Origin: Ensifer sp. PDNC004
GTDB lineage: Bacteria; Pseudomonadota; Alphaproteobacteria; Rhizobiales; Rhizobiaceae
Direction: 5' to 3'
DNA: 64,000 nt
NCBI RefSeq assembly: GCF_016919405.1
Contig: NZ_CP070354.1
Span: forward strand, 442,001-506,000
The notes beneath the pieces are model-generated. The model was not told the origin of the DNA and ran no database searches. It worked only from the letters and a program-made list of their open reading frames with translations. Below are positions 1-8,190 of the stretch, piece after piece. Every line of letters begins with the position of its first letter. Positions within the stretch are counted from its first letter, which is position 1. A program made the position numbers and the translations under genes.

Positions 1-175
1 CGAAGTGGTGCCAACCGGCGGAAGCTGGATCGTCGAGCTTTCGGTTGACGGCGAACAGTTCTTCGCGATCGCCGGCGAGCTGCCGGCGGCTGCCCGCGGC
101 GACACCGTGTTCTTCCACGCCGAACCCCATCACCTGCACATCTTCGATACCGAGGGCCGGCGCATCGCCGCCTGA
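1..175 (+). CDS. ABC transporter ATP-binding protein, C-terminal fragment
   Basis: The open frame enters from the left edge and ends at TGA 173-175, giving 57 residues of a C-terminus. The segment (residues such as GSWIVELSVDGEQFFAI and then HAEPHHLHIFDTEGRRI) has the pattern of a TOBE-like accessory domain that follows the nucleotide-binding domain of iron, spermidine or sugar ABC ATPases. The nucleotide-binding part lies outside the window. A periplasmic binding protein gene follows 49 bp downstream on the same strand, so this is probably the ATPase of that importer. Family assignment rests on a short tail and on context. Confidence 0.7.
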   Translation, partial: EVVPTGGSWIVELSVDGEQFFAIAGELPAAARGDTVFFHAEPHHLHIFDTEGRRIAA

Positions 176-224
176 GACGAAGCAATCCCGTACCGACAGA
201 GCAATTGATCGTAAGGAGGATAAA

Positions 225-1391
225 ATGCTGTCAATACAAGAGGGTAGACTGCCAAAGTCTGTTCGCCGCGCCATTCTGGCCGGCGTGTCGCTGGTGGCGC
301 TCGCCGCACCCGCGGCAGCGCAGGACGCAGCCGAGCTCGGCATTTCCGATGCCGACTACACGCTGGAGGCGCTGATCGAGGCGGCCAAGAAGGAAGGACC
401 GATCACCGTCGTCGATGCGACCGGCAAGATCGTTTCCATGGCCGAGAACTTCACGGCGAAGTACGGCATCCAGGCGACCGGCGTGAAGCTCAGCGGCCAG
501 GACCAGCAGCAGGTCATCCTGCGTGAAGCGGTTGCAGGCAGCGTTCGCTCCGACGTCTTCAACATGAGCAATCTTCCCTCGGTCACCACGGAAATCATTG
601 CACAGGGCGCCGGTGTCAGCTGGATGCCGCCGGACCTGAAGGAGGTCGTTCCGGTCCAGTACCAGACGCCCGCGATCACCAGCCTCAACCCCTGGGTCTG
701 GGCCTACAACACCGACGTGCATGGCGATAAATGCCCGATCGACAACGTCTGGGCGCTGACGACGGAAGACTGGAAGGGCCGCGTCGCCATTCCCGATCCG
801 CTGCTGCGCAACGAGACGATGTTCTGGTTCAACCAGATCGAAACCCATGACGACGAGGCGATGCGCAAGGCCTACGAGGCCTTCTTCGGCAAGCCGCTCG
901 AAACGGAAGAGGCAAGCGCAACGGCCGAATGGGTCAAGCGCCTGGCCAAGAACAAGCCGAGCGTGACCCGCAGCGATACCGATGTCGGCCCGATCATCGG
1001 TGCGGCCGGACAGGAAAAACCCTTCATGGGCTTCCTGAGCTCGGCCATCTTCCGTGACGCGAAGAAGAATGGCTACGGCATGGGCATCTGCGCCGGCCTG
1101 AAGCCCTGGGTCGGTCAGCTGACCCCGCGCGTGGCCGTCATCGCTTCGGGCTCGAAGCATCCGAACGCGGCCAAGCTCTTCGTTCACTTCATGATGACCG
1201 AAGAGGGCATGGCGCCGCAGCTCGCCGACGGCAAGATCTCCTCCAACCAGGAAGCGAATATTCCGAAGGAAGAAGCCTCCGGCGTCATCGACGTCGTGCA
1301 TGAACTGCACGTCCCGCATTCCGAGACCTCGGAGGCCGATTTCGCCAAGCTGCAGGATTGGCAGGACTTCTGGATCGTCAATTCGCGATAA
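225..1391 (+). CDS. ABC transporter substrate-binding protein, Fe3+/AfuA-like
   Basis: This 388-residue periplasmic solute-binding protein resembles the iron(III)/AfuA-FbpA group. The start at 225 is set by a strong Shine-Dalgarno AAGGAGGA at 213-220. An N-terminal signal peptide follows (basic residues, then ILAGVSLVALAAPAAAQ with cleavage after AQA/AAQ). The mature part has the extracellular binding-protein layout, with the segments SLNPWVWAYNTD and AKLFVHFMMTEEGM typical of the family. It follows an ATPase tail on the same strand, so it probably delivers substrate to that importer. The permease must lie upstream of the window. The ligand cannot be read from the sequence; iron, a phosphorylated sugar or a small organic anion are all possible. 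Confidence 0.85.
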   Translation: MLSIQEGRLPKSVRRAILAGVSLVALAAPAAAQDAAELGISDADYTLEALIEAAKKEGPITVVDATGKIVSMAENFTAKYGIQATGVKLSGQDQQQVILREAVAGSVRSDVFNMSNLPSVTTEIIAQGAGVSWMPPDLKEVVPVQYQTPAITSLNPWVWAYNTDVHGDKCPIDNVWALTTEDWKGRVAIPDPLLRNETMFWFNQIETHDDEAMRKAYEAFFGKPLETEEASATAEWVKRLAKNKPSVTRSDTDVGPIIGAAGQEKPFMGFLSSAIFRDAKKNGYGMGICAGLKPWVGQLTPRVAVIASGSKHPNAAKLFVHFMMTEEGMAPQLADGKISSNQEANIPKEEASGVIDVVHELHVPHSETSEADFAKLQDWQDFWIVNSR

Positions 1392-1403
1392 GTCGACAGT
1401 TTG

Positions 1404-1431
1404 AGTGCCCCCGCTATGTGCGGCGGGCACT
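1404..1431 (+). terminator. Hairpin after the binding-protein gene
   Basis: An 11/12-nt inverted repeat (AGTGCCC-CCGC and GCGGCGGGCACT, one bulged base) with a 5-nt loop begins 12 bp after the stop codon at 1391. No T-run follows, so it may act as a weak or factor-assisted terminator or as an mRNA 3-prime stabiliser. Confidence 0.5.
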
Positions 1432-1637
1432 CGCACCTATCGGCCCAACCGACGGCCATTTCGAGGGCGTCATGGCAGCCCACGCGATCTACAAAGTTAT
1501 TACCGGCAGCGTGAAGCTTCTGGATCCTGCACCCCGCTCGTTCTGACGGGTTGCTCACTGAAAACGAATGCGGCGACGGTCGCCGTTAGCGTGGCGTCCG
1601 TGGGCTAAGAGGCAGGCGAGAGCGTAGCACTTAAGCT

Positions 1638-2368
1638 TCAAGATATCCGCAAGCTGCCACCGCGTAGCCGCAGGCCGAGGCGGGCGGCGACGCGTTGCGA
1701 TGAGACGTTGTCTCGATCGGTGCTGTAAAACAGGGTGCGGGAGCGAAGCGTCGGCAGCTGTGACCAGCCGGCGGTCGCAGCGGCGCCGAAACCCCGTCCC
1801 CGAAACGCCTTGGCGGTCACAAGTCCCAGTTCGGCCCCGGTATCGGCGAGCCGTGCCGCAAATGCGAGCGAGGCGACCTCGCCGTCGACAATGGCAGCGC
1901 ACCAGGGCGTCCAGAAGTCGGCCACCTCGCGGAAGCCAATGTCGAGCCAGGCCTTGGGAATCCCGTCCGTCGCCCACTTCGCATCATCCCGGCGCCTTCT
2001 TCGGAGTCGCTGCCAACGAGCCGCGCGTCGCCTTGATAAGGGGTGTCGTGCGGCAGCTCGAAGACAAGGCCGAAATTATGTTCGGCGGGTCCGTCGCCAC
2101 CAAGCAGCGACAGATAGCGTTCAAGGTGCACCGGCGTGTTGGGATGGACGAAGGGCGGTTCGGATGCGGCGAGCCCTTCAAGCTCCGCGGCCAGACCGTC
2201 CGACAGGTCCTCACGCGTTGCGCACAGGTTTGCCTCCGCGCATCCGGCGAGCCAGAAGCGCGGGCCCGGCGTCTGAACCGGATCATTCTCACACACGATC
2301 CGCCCGTCGGCGCGTGTTTGAAACAATGTGTGGAAGTCTGTTTGCAGCCAATGGCTTACTGAAATCAT
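1638..2368 (-). pseudogene. GNAT family N-acetyltransferase, frameshifted
   Basis: Reading from ATG at 2368, the first frame encodes an N-terminal part (MISVSHWLQTDFHTLF and on to LVGSDSEEG). The rest of the acetyltransferase lies in another frame. That part begins near position 1995 with residues such as WATDGIPKAWLDIGFREV and ends at TGA 1638. It carries a GNAT-like acetyl-CoA loop (FRGRGFGAA) and the closing motif SSQRVAARLGL. The join near 1985-2000 needs a one-base loss or two-base gain. As written the gene cannot give a full protein. It may be a real pseudogene or a sequencing error. It is convergent with the preceding transporter gene and divergent from the LacI gene. Confidence 0.65.
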
Positions 2369-2523
2369 GAGGCGATTGTTCAATAGTTTTCCGCATCCGT
2401 CGAGTGCGTTCCTGGCTTGCGTGGAGAAGGTGCCCACGCCGAATTTGGTCGCGCGCAATCGGCCACAAATGAGCCTTGTATCCAGGCGGGATATTTCATG
2501 TCTTGCCAAAGTCCAAAAGCTCA

Positions 2524-2537
2524 TGGTAACGTTCCCA
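2524..2537. promoter_or_regulatory. Candidate LacI operator, upstream copy
   Basis: The 14-mer TGGTAACGTTCCCA lies 51 bp before the LacI start codon. It differs at one position from the perfect palindrome found at 3688-3701. A central AACGTT-type dyad is usual for LacI/GalR operators, so autoregulation by the adjacent repressor is likely. Confidence 0.6.
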
Positions 2538-2588
2538 CGAGCTTGAGGCCTGTCACATTTGATGATGGCTTCGGGCCCGGGAGGAAAC

Positions 2589-3638
2589 ATGAAGAACGGA
2601 CCCCGGCAACGGGCCACCATTATCGACGTCGCGGAGCGGGCGGGGGTCTCGAAGAGCACGGTTGCGCGGGTTCTGGCCGGTTCTGCCAGCATTTCCGACG
2701 AGGCACGCGATCGCGTGCTGAAGGCCGTTGCGGCCACCGGCTACGAGCGCAATCACCTGGCCGTCGGCATGCGCTCGGGCCGCAGTGGCCTGCTCGGCCT
2801 GGTCATTCCCGATATCACCAACCCCTTCTGGGCCGAAGTCGCCCGTGGCGCCCAGGATCGCGCCGCCAAAGACGACATTTCGCTCCTCGTCTTCTCGTCG
2901 GACTGGGATGCCGGCAAGGAAGCGACGCATCTGCGCGCTCTGCGCCGCGCCCGCGTCGATGGCGCGATCATCAATCCGGTCGCCGACAATTTCGATGATC
3001 TCGATCGCTTCGGCTTGCCCTTCGTCTTCATTGGGTCGAGCGCCGAGCGTTTCCCCGACACCTTGAGCGTCGGTTCGGATATTGCCCAGGCAGTCCGCCT
3101 CGGCATGGATATCCTCGTCGAGCGTGGACACCCGGCGCCAGCCCTGATGCTCGGTCCGCGGTCGCGTCTTGCACGCGCGCGGTTTCTGCGCGCCGTACAT
3201 GAGCATTGCGTGGCGCGCGACCTCGATCCCGACATCCTGCAGGTCGAAGAATCCGACTACACGGTCGAAGGCGGACGAAAGGCCATGGGACGCTTGCTTG
3301 CCGGGCCGTGGAGAGGCAGTCGCGCCGTTTTCGTCGCCAACGATCTGATGGCGCTCGGCGCCATGATCGCCGTTCGCGAGGCGGGGCTTCGGTGCCCGGA
3401 AGATATTTCCATTCTCGGCTTCGACGGCATTCCGGCAGGCGCCTTCTCCTGGCCGGGCCTGACGACGATCGAAAAACCTGGCCGGCAGATCGGCATTCGC
3501 GCGGTCGAATGCCTGCTCGACCAGATTGCCGGCCGGCCGGAACACGGCCGGATATTTCTGCCGTGCCGACTGGTCGAGCGCGGTTCGCTTGCCGATGTCT
3601 CGGCCTTGGCACCCGTGCGCGCGGCGGCAGGGAGGTAA
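2589..3638 (+). CDS. LacI family transcriptional regulator
   Basis: This is a 349-residue repressor with the LacI N-terminal helix-turn-helix (DVAERAGVSKSTVARVL) and hinge, followed by a periplasmic-binding-protein-like effector domain (LGLVIPDITNPFWAEV, ILGFDGIPAGAF). I start it at ATG 2589 because GGGAGGAAAC sits just in front; an in-frame ATG at 2559 has no such site. It is the first gene of the nine-gene catabolic operon, with its stop 2 bp before the first permease. Matching palindromes at 2524-2537 and 3688-3701 suggest that it represses itself and the transport genes. The inducer is unknown and is probably the transported compound or a product of it. Confidence 0.93.
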   Translation: MKNGPRQRATIIDVAERAGVSKSTVARVLAGSASISDEARDRVLKAVAATGYERNHLAVGMRSGRSGLLGLVIPDITNPFWAEVARGAQDRAAKDDISLLVFSSDWDAGKEATHLRALRRARVDGAIINPVADNFDDLDRFGLPFVFIGSSAERFPDTLSVGSDIAQAVRLGMDILVERGHPAPALMLGPRSRLARARFLRAVHEHCVARDLDPDILQVEESDYTVEGGRKAMGRLLAGPWRGSRAVFVANDLMALGAMIAVREAGLRCPEDISILGFDGIPAGAFSWPGLTTIEKPGRQIGIRAVECLLDQIAGRPEHGRIFLPCRLVERGSLADVSALAPVRAAAGR

Positions 3639-3640
3639 CA

Positions 3641-4606
3641 ATGACCGTAAGCAACGATCTTGTAGCGGGTGCAGCCATGCCACGAAGTGGGAACGTTCCC
3701 AAAATCCATCGGCAAAGCTTCACGAAAAGCGTGCGGCAATGGTGGCCTTATTACCTGATGATGGCGCCCGGCCTGATCTTCTTCGTGATCTTTCATTATT
3801 TCCCGATCTGGGAAGCCAAGATCGCCTTCGAGCAGCTGCGCATCATCCCACCGAACATCTGGGTCGGGATCAAGCATTTCCAGACGCTGTTCTCCTCGCC
3901 GATCTTCTGGCAGGTGCTGGCGAACACGCTGATCATCTCGACGATGAAGATCGTCTTCTTCTTTCCAATCCCGATCATCGTTGCGCTTTTGCTCAACGAG
4001 ATCCGGGGCGGCGCTTTTCGCAAGTTCATCCAGTCGGCGATCTACCTGCCGCACTTCCTGTCCTGGGTCGTCATCGCCGGCGTGTTCATTGCCGTGCTCT
4101 CGCCAAGCGACGGTGCGGTCAACGATGTCATTGGTTTCTTCGGCCTGCAGCCCGTCTCCTTCATGACCGATACCGGTTCGATCCGCTGGGTCCTGGTCTT
4201 CTCGGAGATCTGGCGCTCAGCGGGCTGGGACAGCCTGCTTTATCTCGCCGCCATCATCGCCATCGACCAGGAGCTCTATGACGCGGCCGAGATCGACGGT
4301 GCCAACCGCTGGCAGAAGATCCGCTACGTCACCATTCCGGGCATCGTGCCGACCATTGCGACACTCTTCATCCTGAATGCCGGCATGTTCTTGAACGCCG
4401 ACCTCAATCAGGTGATCAATTTTTCCAACGACGTGGTGCGCGCCAAGATCGACATCATCGACACCTATGTTTACCGCATCGGCCTGCAGACCGGCGAATA
4501 CTCGCTTGCAACGGCCGCGGGTCTCTTCAAGGCCCTGCTCGGCATGCTGATGATCGTCGCCGCCCACCTTCTCTCGAAACGTCTTACCGGCAAGGGGGTA
4601 TGGTGA
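3641..4606 (+). CDS. ABC transporter permease, LplB/UgpA type
   Basis: This 321-residue inner-membrane permease belongs to the carbohydrate-uptake group. It has a short cytoplasmic lead, a first membrane segment (YYLMMAPGLIFFVIFHYF) and about six membrane helices. The cytoplasmic EAA-type coupling loop appears as EIDGANRWQKIRYVTIPGI. Sequence style matches the LplB partner of LplB/YtcP importers. The start ATG 3641 follows GGGAGGTAAC, and the LacI gene ends 2 bp before. A later in-frame ATG at 3677 is possible. The early coding region contains a perfect 14-bp palindrome at 3688-3701, a likely intragenic operator. The next permease gene overlaps its 3-prime end. Confidence 0.92.
   Translation: MTVSNDLVAGAAMPRSGNVPKIHRQSFTKSVRQWWPYYLMMAPGLIFFVIFHYFPIWEAKIAFEQLRIIPPNIWVGIKHFQTLFSSPIFWQVLANTLIISTMKIVFFFPIPIIVALLLNEIRGGAFRKFIQSAIYLPHFLSWVVIAGVFIAVLSPSDGAVNDVIGFFGLQPVSFMTDTGSIRWVLVFSEIWRSAGWDSLLYLAAIIAIDQELYDAAEIDGANRWQKIRYVTIPGIVPTIATLFILNAGMFLNADLNQVINFSNDVVRAKIDIIDTYVYRIGLQTGEYSLATAAGLFKALLGMLMIVAAHLLSKRLTGKGVW
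3688..3701. promoter_or_regulatory. Candidate LacI operator, intragenic perfect palindrome
   Basis: TGGGAACGTTCCCA is a perfect 14-bp palindrome located 47 bp inside the first permease gene. It matches the site at 2524-2537 in 13 of 14 positions. Two operators about 1.16 kb apart, bracketing the repressor gene, would suit DNA looping or a roadblock. That mechanism is inference. Confidence 0.65.
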
Positions 4607-5508
4607 TGGCCGCCCATAACGTCCGCAGAACGCCGCTTGAGCGGCTCGAATATGCGATCATCGTCTCGACGCTCATGTTCCTTGTTGTCCTGACGGTGCA
4701 GCCGCTCCTCAACCTGCTCGCCATCTCCTTTTCGGATCCGGGCAAGGTTGCCGGCATGAGCGGCTTGACGGTTGTCCCGAACGGGTTTTCGACCGAGGTC
4801 TGGGATCTGCTGATCAACAATTCCGCCGTCCAGCGTGGCCTCTTCAATTCGATCTTCATCACGCTGGTCAGTACCTTCCTTGGCGTCGTGCTGACAGCGC
4901 TGATGGCTTGGGCGCTATCGCGGCCCGGCCTGCCGGGGCGGCGCATCATCTTCGTCTTCGTGCTCGTCACGATCGTCTTTGAGCCCGGCATCATCCCGGA
5001 CTACTTCATCAACAAGCGCCTCGGTCTGCTCGACAGCTACTGGTCGCTGATCCTCTTCAAGGTCGTCAACGCCTGGTACCTGATCATTCTTGTGCGCTTC
5101 TTCGAGGAAGTGCCGAAGGAACTGATCGAGGCGTCCGAACTCGATGGCGCCAATCCCTTCCAGATCTTCTGGTACGTGGCGCTGCCGCTCGCCAAGTCGG
5201 CGCTCGCGACCATCGCGCTCTTCTACTTCGTCTTCCATTGGAACGAGTTCTTCCGGGCGATGATCTACCTCAACGACCAGTCGAAGTGGCCGCTGCAGGT
5301 GGTGCTGCGCCAGTTCGTGGTCGAGGGCGACAAGCTCGCCATGGTCGGGGTCGTCGACAGCAACAACTACACCGGTGCGAGCCAGATCAATATTCGCGCG
5401 CTGAAGGCCGGCATGATCCTGCTGACCATCGCGCCGATCCTCGCGATCTACCCACTCATTCTGAAGTTCTTCACCAAGGGCACCATGAGCGGTGCGCTGA
5501 AGGGCTGA
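4600..5508 (+). CDS. ABC transporter permease, YtcP/MalG type
   Basis: This second permease of the importer has 302 residues and about six membrane segments. The first is ALIIVSTL-like (YAIIVSTLMFLVVLTV). The EAA loop is seen as ASELDGANPFQIFWYVALPLAKSA written in two parts: ASELDGANPF then QIFWYVALPLAKSA. Its start overlaps the end of the preceding gene. ATG 4600 gives the longest form, but ATG 4606 has better spacing from AAGGGGG at 4592-4598. The pair LplB/YtcP is usual for uptake of oligosaccharides or uronates. The binding protein gene follows 49 bp downstream. Confidence 0.92.
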   Translation: MVMAAHNVRRTPLERLEYAIIVSTLMFLVVLTVQPLLNLLAISFSDPGKVAGMSGLTVVPNGFSTEVWDLLINNSAVQRGLFNSIFITLVSTFLGVVLTALMAWALSRPGLPGRRIIFVFVLVTIVFEPGIIPDYFINKRLGLLDSYWSLILFKVVNAWYLIILVRFFEEVPKELIEASELDGANPFQIFWYVALPLAKSALATIALFYFVFHWNEFFRAMIYLNDQSKWPLQVVLRQFVVEGDKLAMVGVVDSNNYTGASQINIRALKAGMILLTIAPILAIYPLILKFFTKGTMSGALKG

Positions 5509-5557
5509 TGATGCAGAACCCAGAGATAAAAGCCAAAGCATATTGGGAGGAACAAAC

Positions 5558-6979
5558 ATGCTTGGAAAACTGATCCTTGGCGCAACCACCGCCATGGCAT
5601 TGATGGCGAGCGTTGCCATGCCCGCCTTCGCCGATCCGGTGACGATCCGGGTCGTCTCGAAAGATCTGACGACGAGCAATCCGGACGACGTCAAGCTGAT
5701 GAAGGCCTATGAGGAGGCGCTGAAGGCCAAGGGCACGGACATCCATATCCAGGTTATCGACCTGCCGTCTTCGGGCTATGCCGACAAGCTCAGCGCCATG
5801 CTTTTGTCCGGCGATATCCCCGATCTCATCTATTTCCAGGGTGGCGACACCAAGATGGCAGAGCAGGGTGTGCTCGAGGACTGGAACAACTGGCTGCCGA
5901 AGACGACCTATCTGAAGGACGCGCTTTTCCCGCACAATGTCGAGAGACTGAAGAACTACCCCTATCTGCTCTATGTCTACCCGCCGCGCATGCCTCAGCC
6001 GGTGATCCGCACCGATTGGCTGGAAAAGTCTGGCGTCGCGGCGCCGAAGACGACTGACGACTACGTCTCGCTCTTCAAGACGATCAAGGATGGCGATTTC
6101 GACGGCAACGGCAAGGCCGACAGCTACGGTGTGACCACCGCCGACAACACCCAGGAACTCGATGCCATCTTCAACCAGGCCTTCGGCGTGACCGGCACCT
6201 GGATGAAGAACGAGGCCGGCGAGTGGATCCATGCCCGCGTATCGGCTGCGGAAAAGGCAAAGATCGCCTTCTACGCGTCGCTGCGTGAGCAGGGCCTCTA
6301 CGATCCGGAATTCATCACCACCAAGTGGGACGTGAAGGAAGACAAGTTCTACTCCGGCCGTGCCGGCGTGATCTTCGGTTCTTCCGCGGAAGTCATCGAC
6401 ATCTATGGCGGCAAGATGCGCCAGGCCCATCCCGGTGTGAACCTGAGCCTGCTTTCGCCACCGAAGGGTCCTGGCGGCCAGGGCCTGATGGCGCTCGACG
6501 TCTCCAAGGAAGCGCGCGGTCTCGCGATCGCGACGACCTCCGAACACAAGGAAGAGGTGGTCAAGCTGCTCGACTTCATCGCCAGCCCCGAAGGCCAGGC
6601 GATCGAACGGCTCGGCTTCGAGGGTGAGCAGTACACAAAGGACGGCGAAACCATCAAGCCGACCGACAAGCTCGCGACCTGGTATGCCCGTTTCCTCGTT
6701 GCCGCCAACTGGCAGCCACCGGTTCAGTGGCTCAGCGAAGCCGCGCAGCAATCGCTGAAGACGATCTCAGCCGACTTCAAGCCGGACAACGCGTTCGTCT
6801 GGCCTGCCGAATTCGCCACCGACATCGACGCCACGGAAAACGTCTACCGGGCCTGGGTTTACAAGTTCGTTTCCGGCGAAGCCAAGATGGACCAGTGGGA
6901 CCAGTTCGTTTCCGAATGGAACGCCGCCGGCGGCGAGAAAATGACCGAATATGCAAGGACGGTTCTCAATGACAAATGA
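5558..6979 (+). CDS. Extracellular solute-binding protein (family 1)
   Basis: This 473-residue periplasmic sugar-type binding protein has a cleavable signal peptide (MLGKLILGATTAMALMASVA, then PAFA). It has the long mature chain usual for LipO-like partners of LplB/YtcP permeases. The start at 5558 is preceded by GGGAGG at 5545-5550. The segment DFDGNGKADSYGV is a typical Ca-binding-like loop found in this family. The gene lies in the LacI operon and its last 11 bp overlap the first ADP-ribosylglycohydrolase gene, so the two are probably translationally coupled. The ligand is not known; the two downstream glycohydrolases suggest a glycoside. Confidence 0.9.
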   Translation: MLGKLILGATTAMALMASVAMPAFADPVTIRVVSKDLTTSNPDDVKLMKAYEEALKAKGTDIHIQVIDLPSSGYADKLSAMLLSGDIPDLIYFQGGDTKMAEQGVLEDWNNWLPKTTYLKDALFPHNVERLKNYPYLLYVYPPRMPQPVIRTDWLEKSGVAAPKTTDDYVSLFKTIKDGDFDGNGKADSYGVTTADNTQELDAIFNQAFGVTGTWMKNEAGEWIHARVSAAEKAKIAFYASLREQGLYDPEFITTKWDVKEDKFYSGRAGVIFGSSAEVIDIYGGKMRQAHPGVNLSLLSPPKGPGGQGLMALDVSKEARGLAIATTSEHKEEVVKLLDFIASPEGQAIERLGFEGEQYTKDGETIKPTDKLATWYARFLVAANWQPPVQWLSEAAQQSLKTISADFKPDNAFVWPAEFATDIDATENVYRAWVYKFVSGEAKMDQWDQFVSEWNAAGGEKMTEYARTVLNDK

Positions 6980-8174
6980 TGCTCTAGGGCTCTCCCTCAA
7001 GGGACGGGTTCGGGCGCTTCTCTTTGGCGTCGCTTACGGCGACGCCATCGGGGCGCCGGTCGAAAAACTCTCCGCCGCGGAAATCCGCGAGCGCTATGGC
7101 CGGGTGGCGTCACTCGATACCGAGTGGCACCGCATGAAGCAGAGCGAAGCGGCCCGCAACGGCCGTGTGCGCGGCGGCGGCATCGTCACCGACGATACGC
7201 TGATGACCCTTTGCGTCATGTCGATCTACGACGACGTCAAGCGCCACCTCGATGCCTGGGACATGGCGTCGGGCATGGTGCGCGAGATCGCCTGGACGCC
7301 ACGCTGGGTGCCGGAACTGCAGCGCGAAACGATGCTGATCGAGCGTCTGTTCTACCCGGAGAAGTGGATATTCCAGCGCCATCAGCTTTCGGGCTGCGAC
7401 CCGCGCCAGGGCGGCGTCGGCAACATGGTGAACTGTGGTGCTGCGATGTACATCGCGCCGATCGGTGTTGCCAATGCCTGCGATCCGAAGGCGGCCTATG
7501 ATGAGGCAATCGCCTTTGCCTCCGGCCACCAGCAGAGTTTCGGCCTGGAGGCTGCCGGCGTACTGGCAGCAGCAGTCGCTGCCGCTTTCGTGCCGGGCAC
7601 CACGCTCGATGCGGTCATCGAAGAAACGCTGGCCGTTGCCAAGGACGGCACGCGTGACGCGATCGACGATATCGTCGAGGCTGCGCGCTCATTGAAGGGT
7701 GCTGATCACGCCACTGTCGTCGCCGAATTCCACCGCATCATCGCGCGCTATTCGCCGATGGGCGACGACGTTCAGCACACGCCGCAGAAGGCCGGCATTG
7801 CCACCGACGCCTACCAGCCGTCGCGTCTGCACGCGATCGAGGAACTGCCACTGGCTCTCGGCTTTGCCGTCGTCAATGACGGTGACTTCTACAAGTCGAT
7901 CATCGACGGCATCAACTCCGGCCGCGATACGGACTCGATCGGCGTCATGGCCGGCGCGATCCTCGGCGCCATGTACGGCGAAAGCATTATCGACCGGGCG
8001 ATGGTCTCCCAGCTCGACCGCGTCAACAAGCTCGATCTCTACCGATCGGCCGATGCCTTTACCGCAACGGTGACCGCAATCCAGGCCGCTGACCACAAAC
8101 GCGAAATGGCGCGGGCCACGGCGCGCGCAAGCCTCTTTGCCGTCCCCGAGCTCACCCAGGTTCCCAGTCTCTAG
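6969..8174 (+). CDS. ADP-ribosylglycohydrolase family protein (DraG-like), copy A
   Basis: This is a 401-residue enzyme of the DraG/ARH fold, an all-helical metal hydrolase that cuts N- or O-glycosidic bonds to ribose, classically removing ADP-ribose. The two metal motifs are present: TDDT at 74-77 and DTDS at 320-323 (context NSGRDTDSIG). The N-terminal GVAYGDAIGAPVE is typical. No signal peptide is seen, so it is cytosolic. The start ATG 6969 overlaps the binding-protein stop. No nitrogenase gene is nearby, so a nitrogenase-regulating role is unlikely. Its place in a sugar-uptake operon suggests that it hydrolyses the imported compound. Confidence 0.9.
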   Translation: MTNDALGLSLKGRVRALLFGVAYGDAIGAPVEKLSAAEIRERYGRVASLDTEWHRMKQSEAARNGRVRGGGIVTDDTLMTLCVMSIYDDVKRHLDAWDMASGMVREIAWTPRWVPELQRETMLIERLFYPEKWIFQRHQLSGCDPRQGGVGNMVNCGAAMYIAPIGVANACDPKAAYDEAIAFASGHQQSFGLEAAGVLAAAVAAAFVPGTTLDAVIEETLAVAKDGTRDAIDDIVEAARSLKGADHATVVAEFHRIIARYSPMGDDVQHTPQKAGIATDAYQPSRLHAIEELPLALGFAVVNDGDFYKSIIDGINSGRDTDSIGVMAGAILGAMYGESIIDRAMVSQLDRVNKLDLYRSADAFTATVTAIQAADHKREMARATARASLFAVPELTQVPSL

Positions 8175-8190
8175 AATTCGAAAGTATCCG

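Noticed and set aside
6969..8174. DraG as a regulator of nitrogenase
   Set aside because: No nif or draT gene is present and the gene sits inside a sugar-uptake operon.
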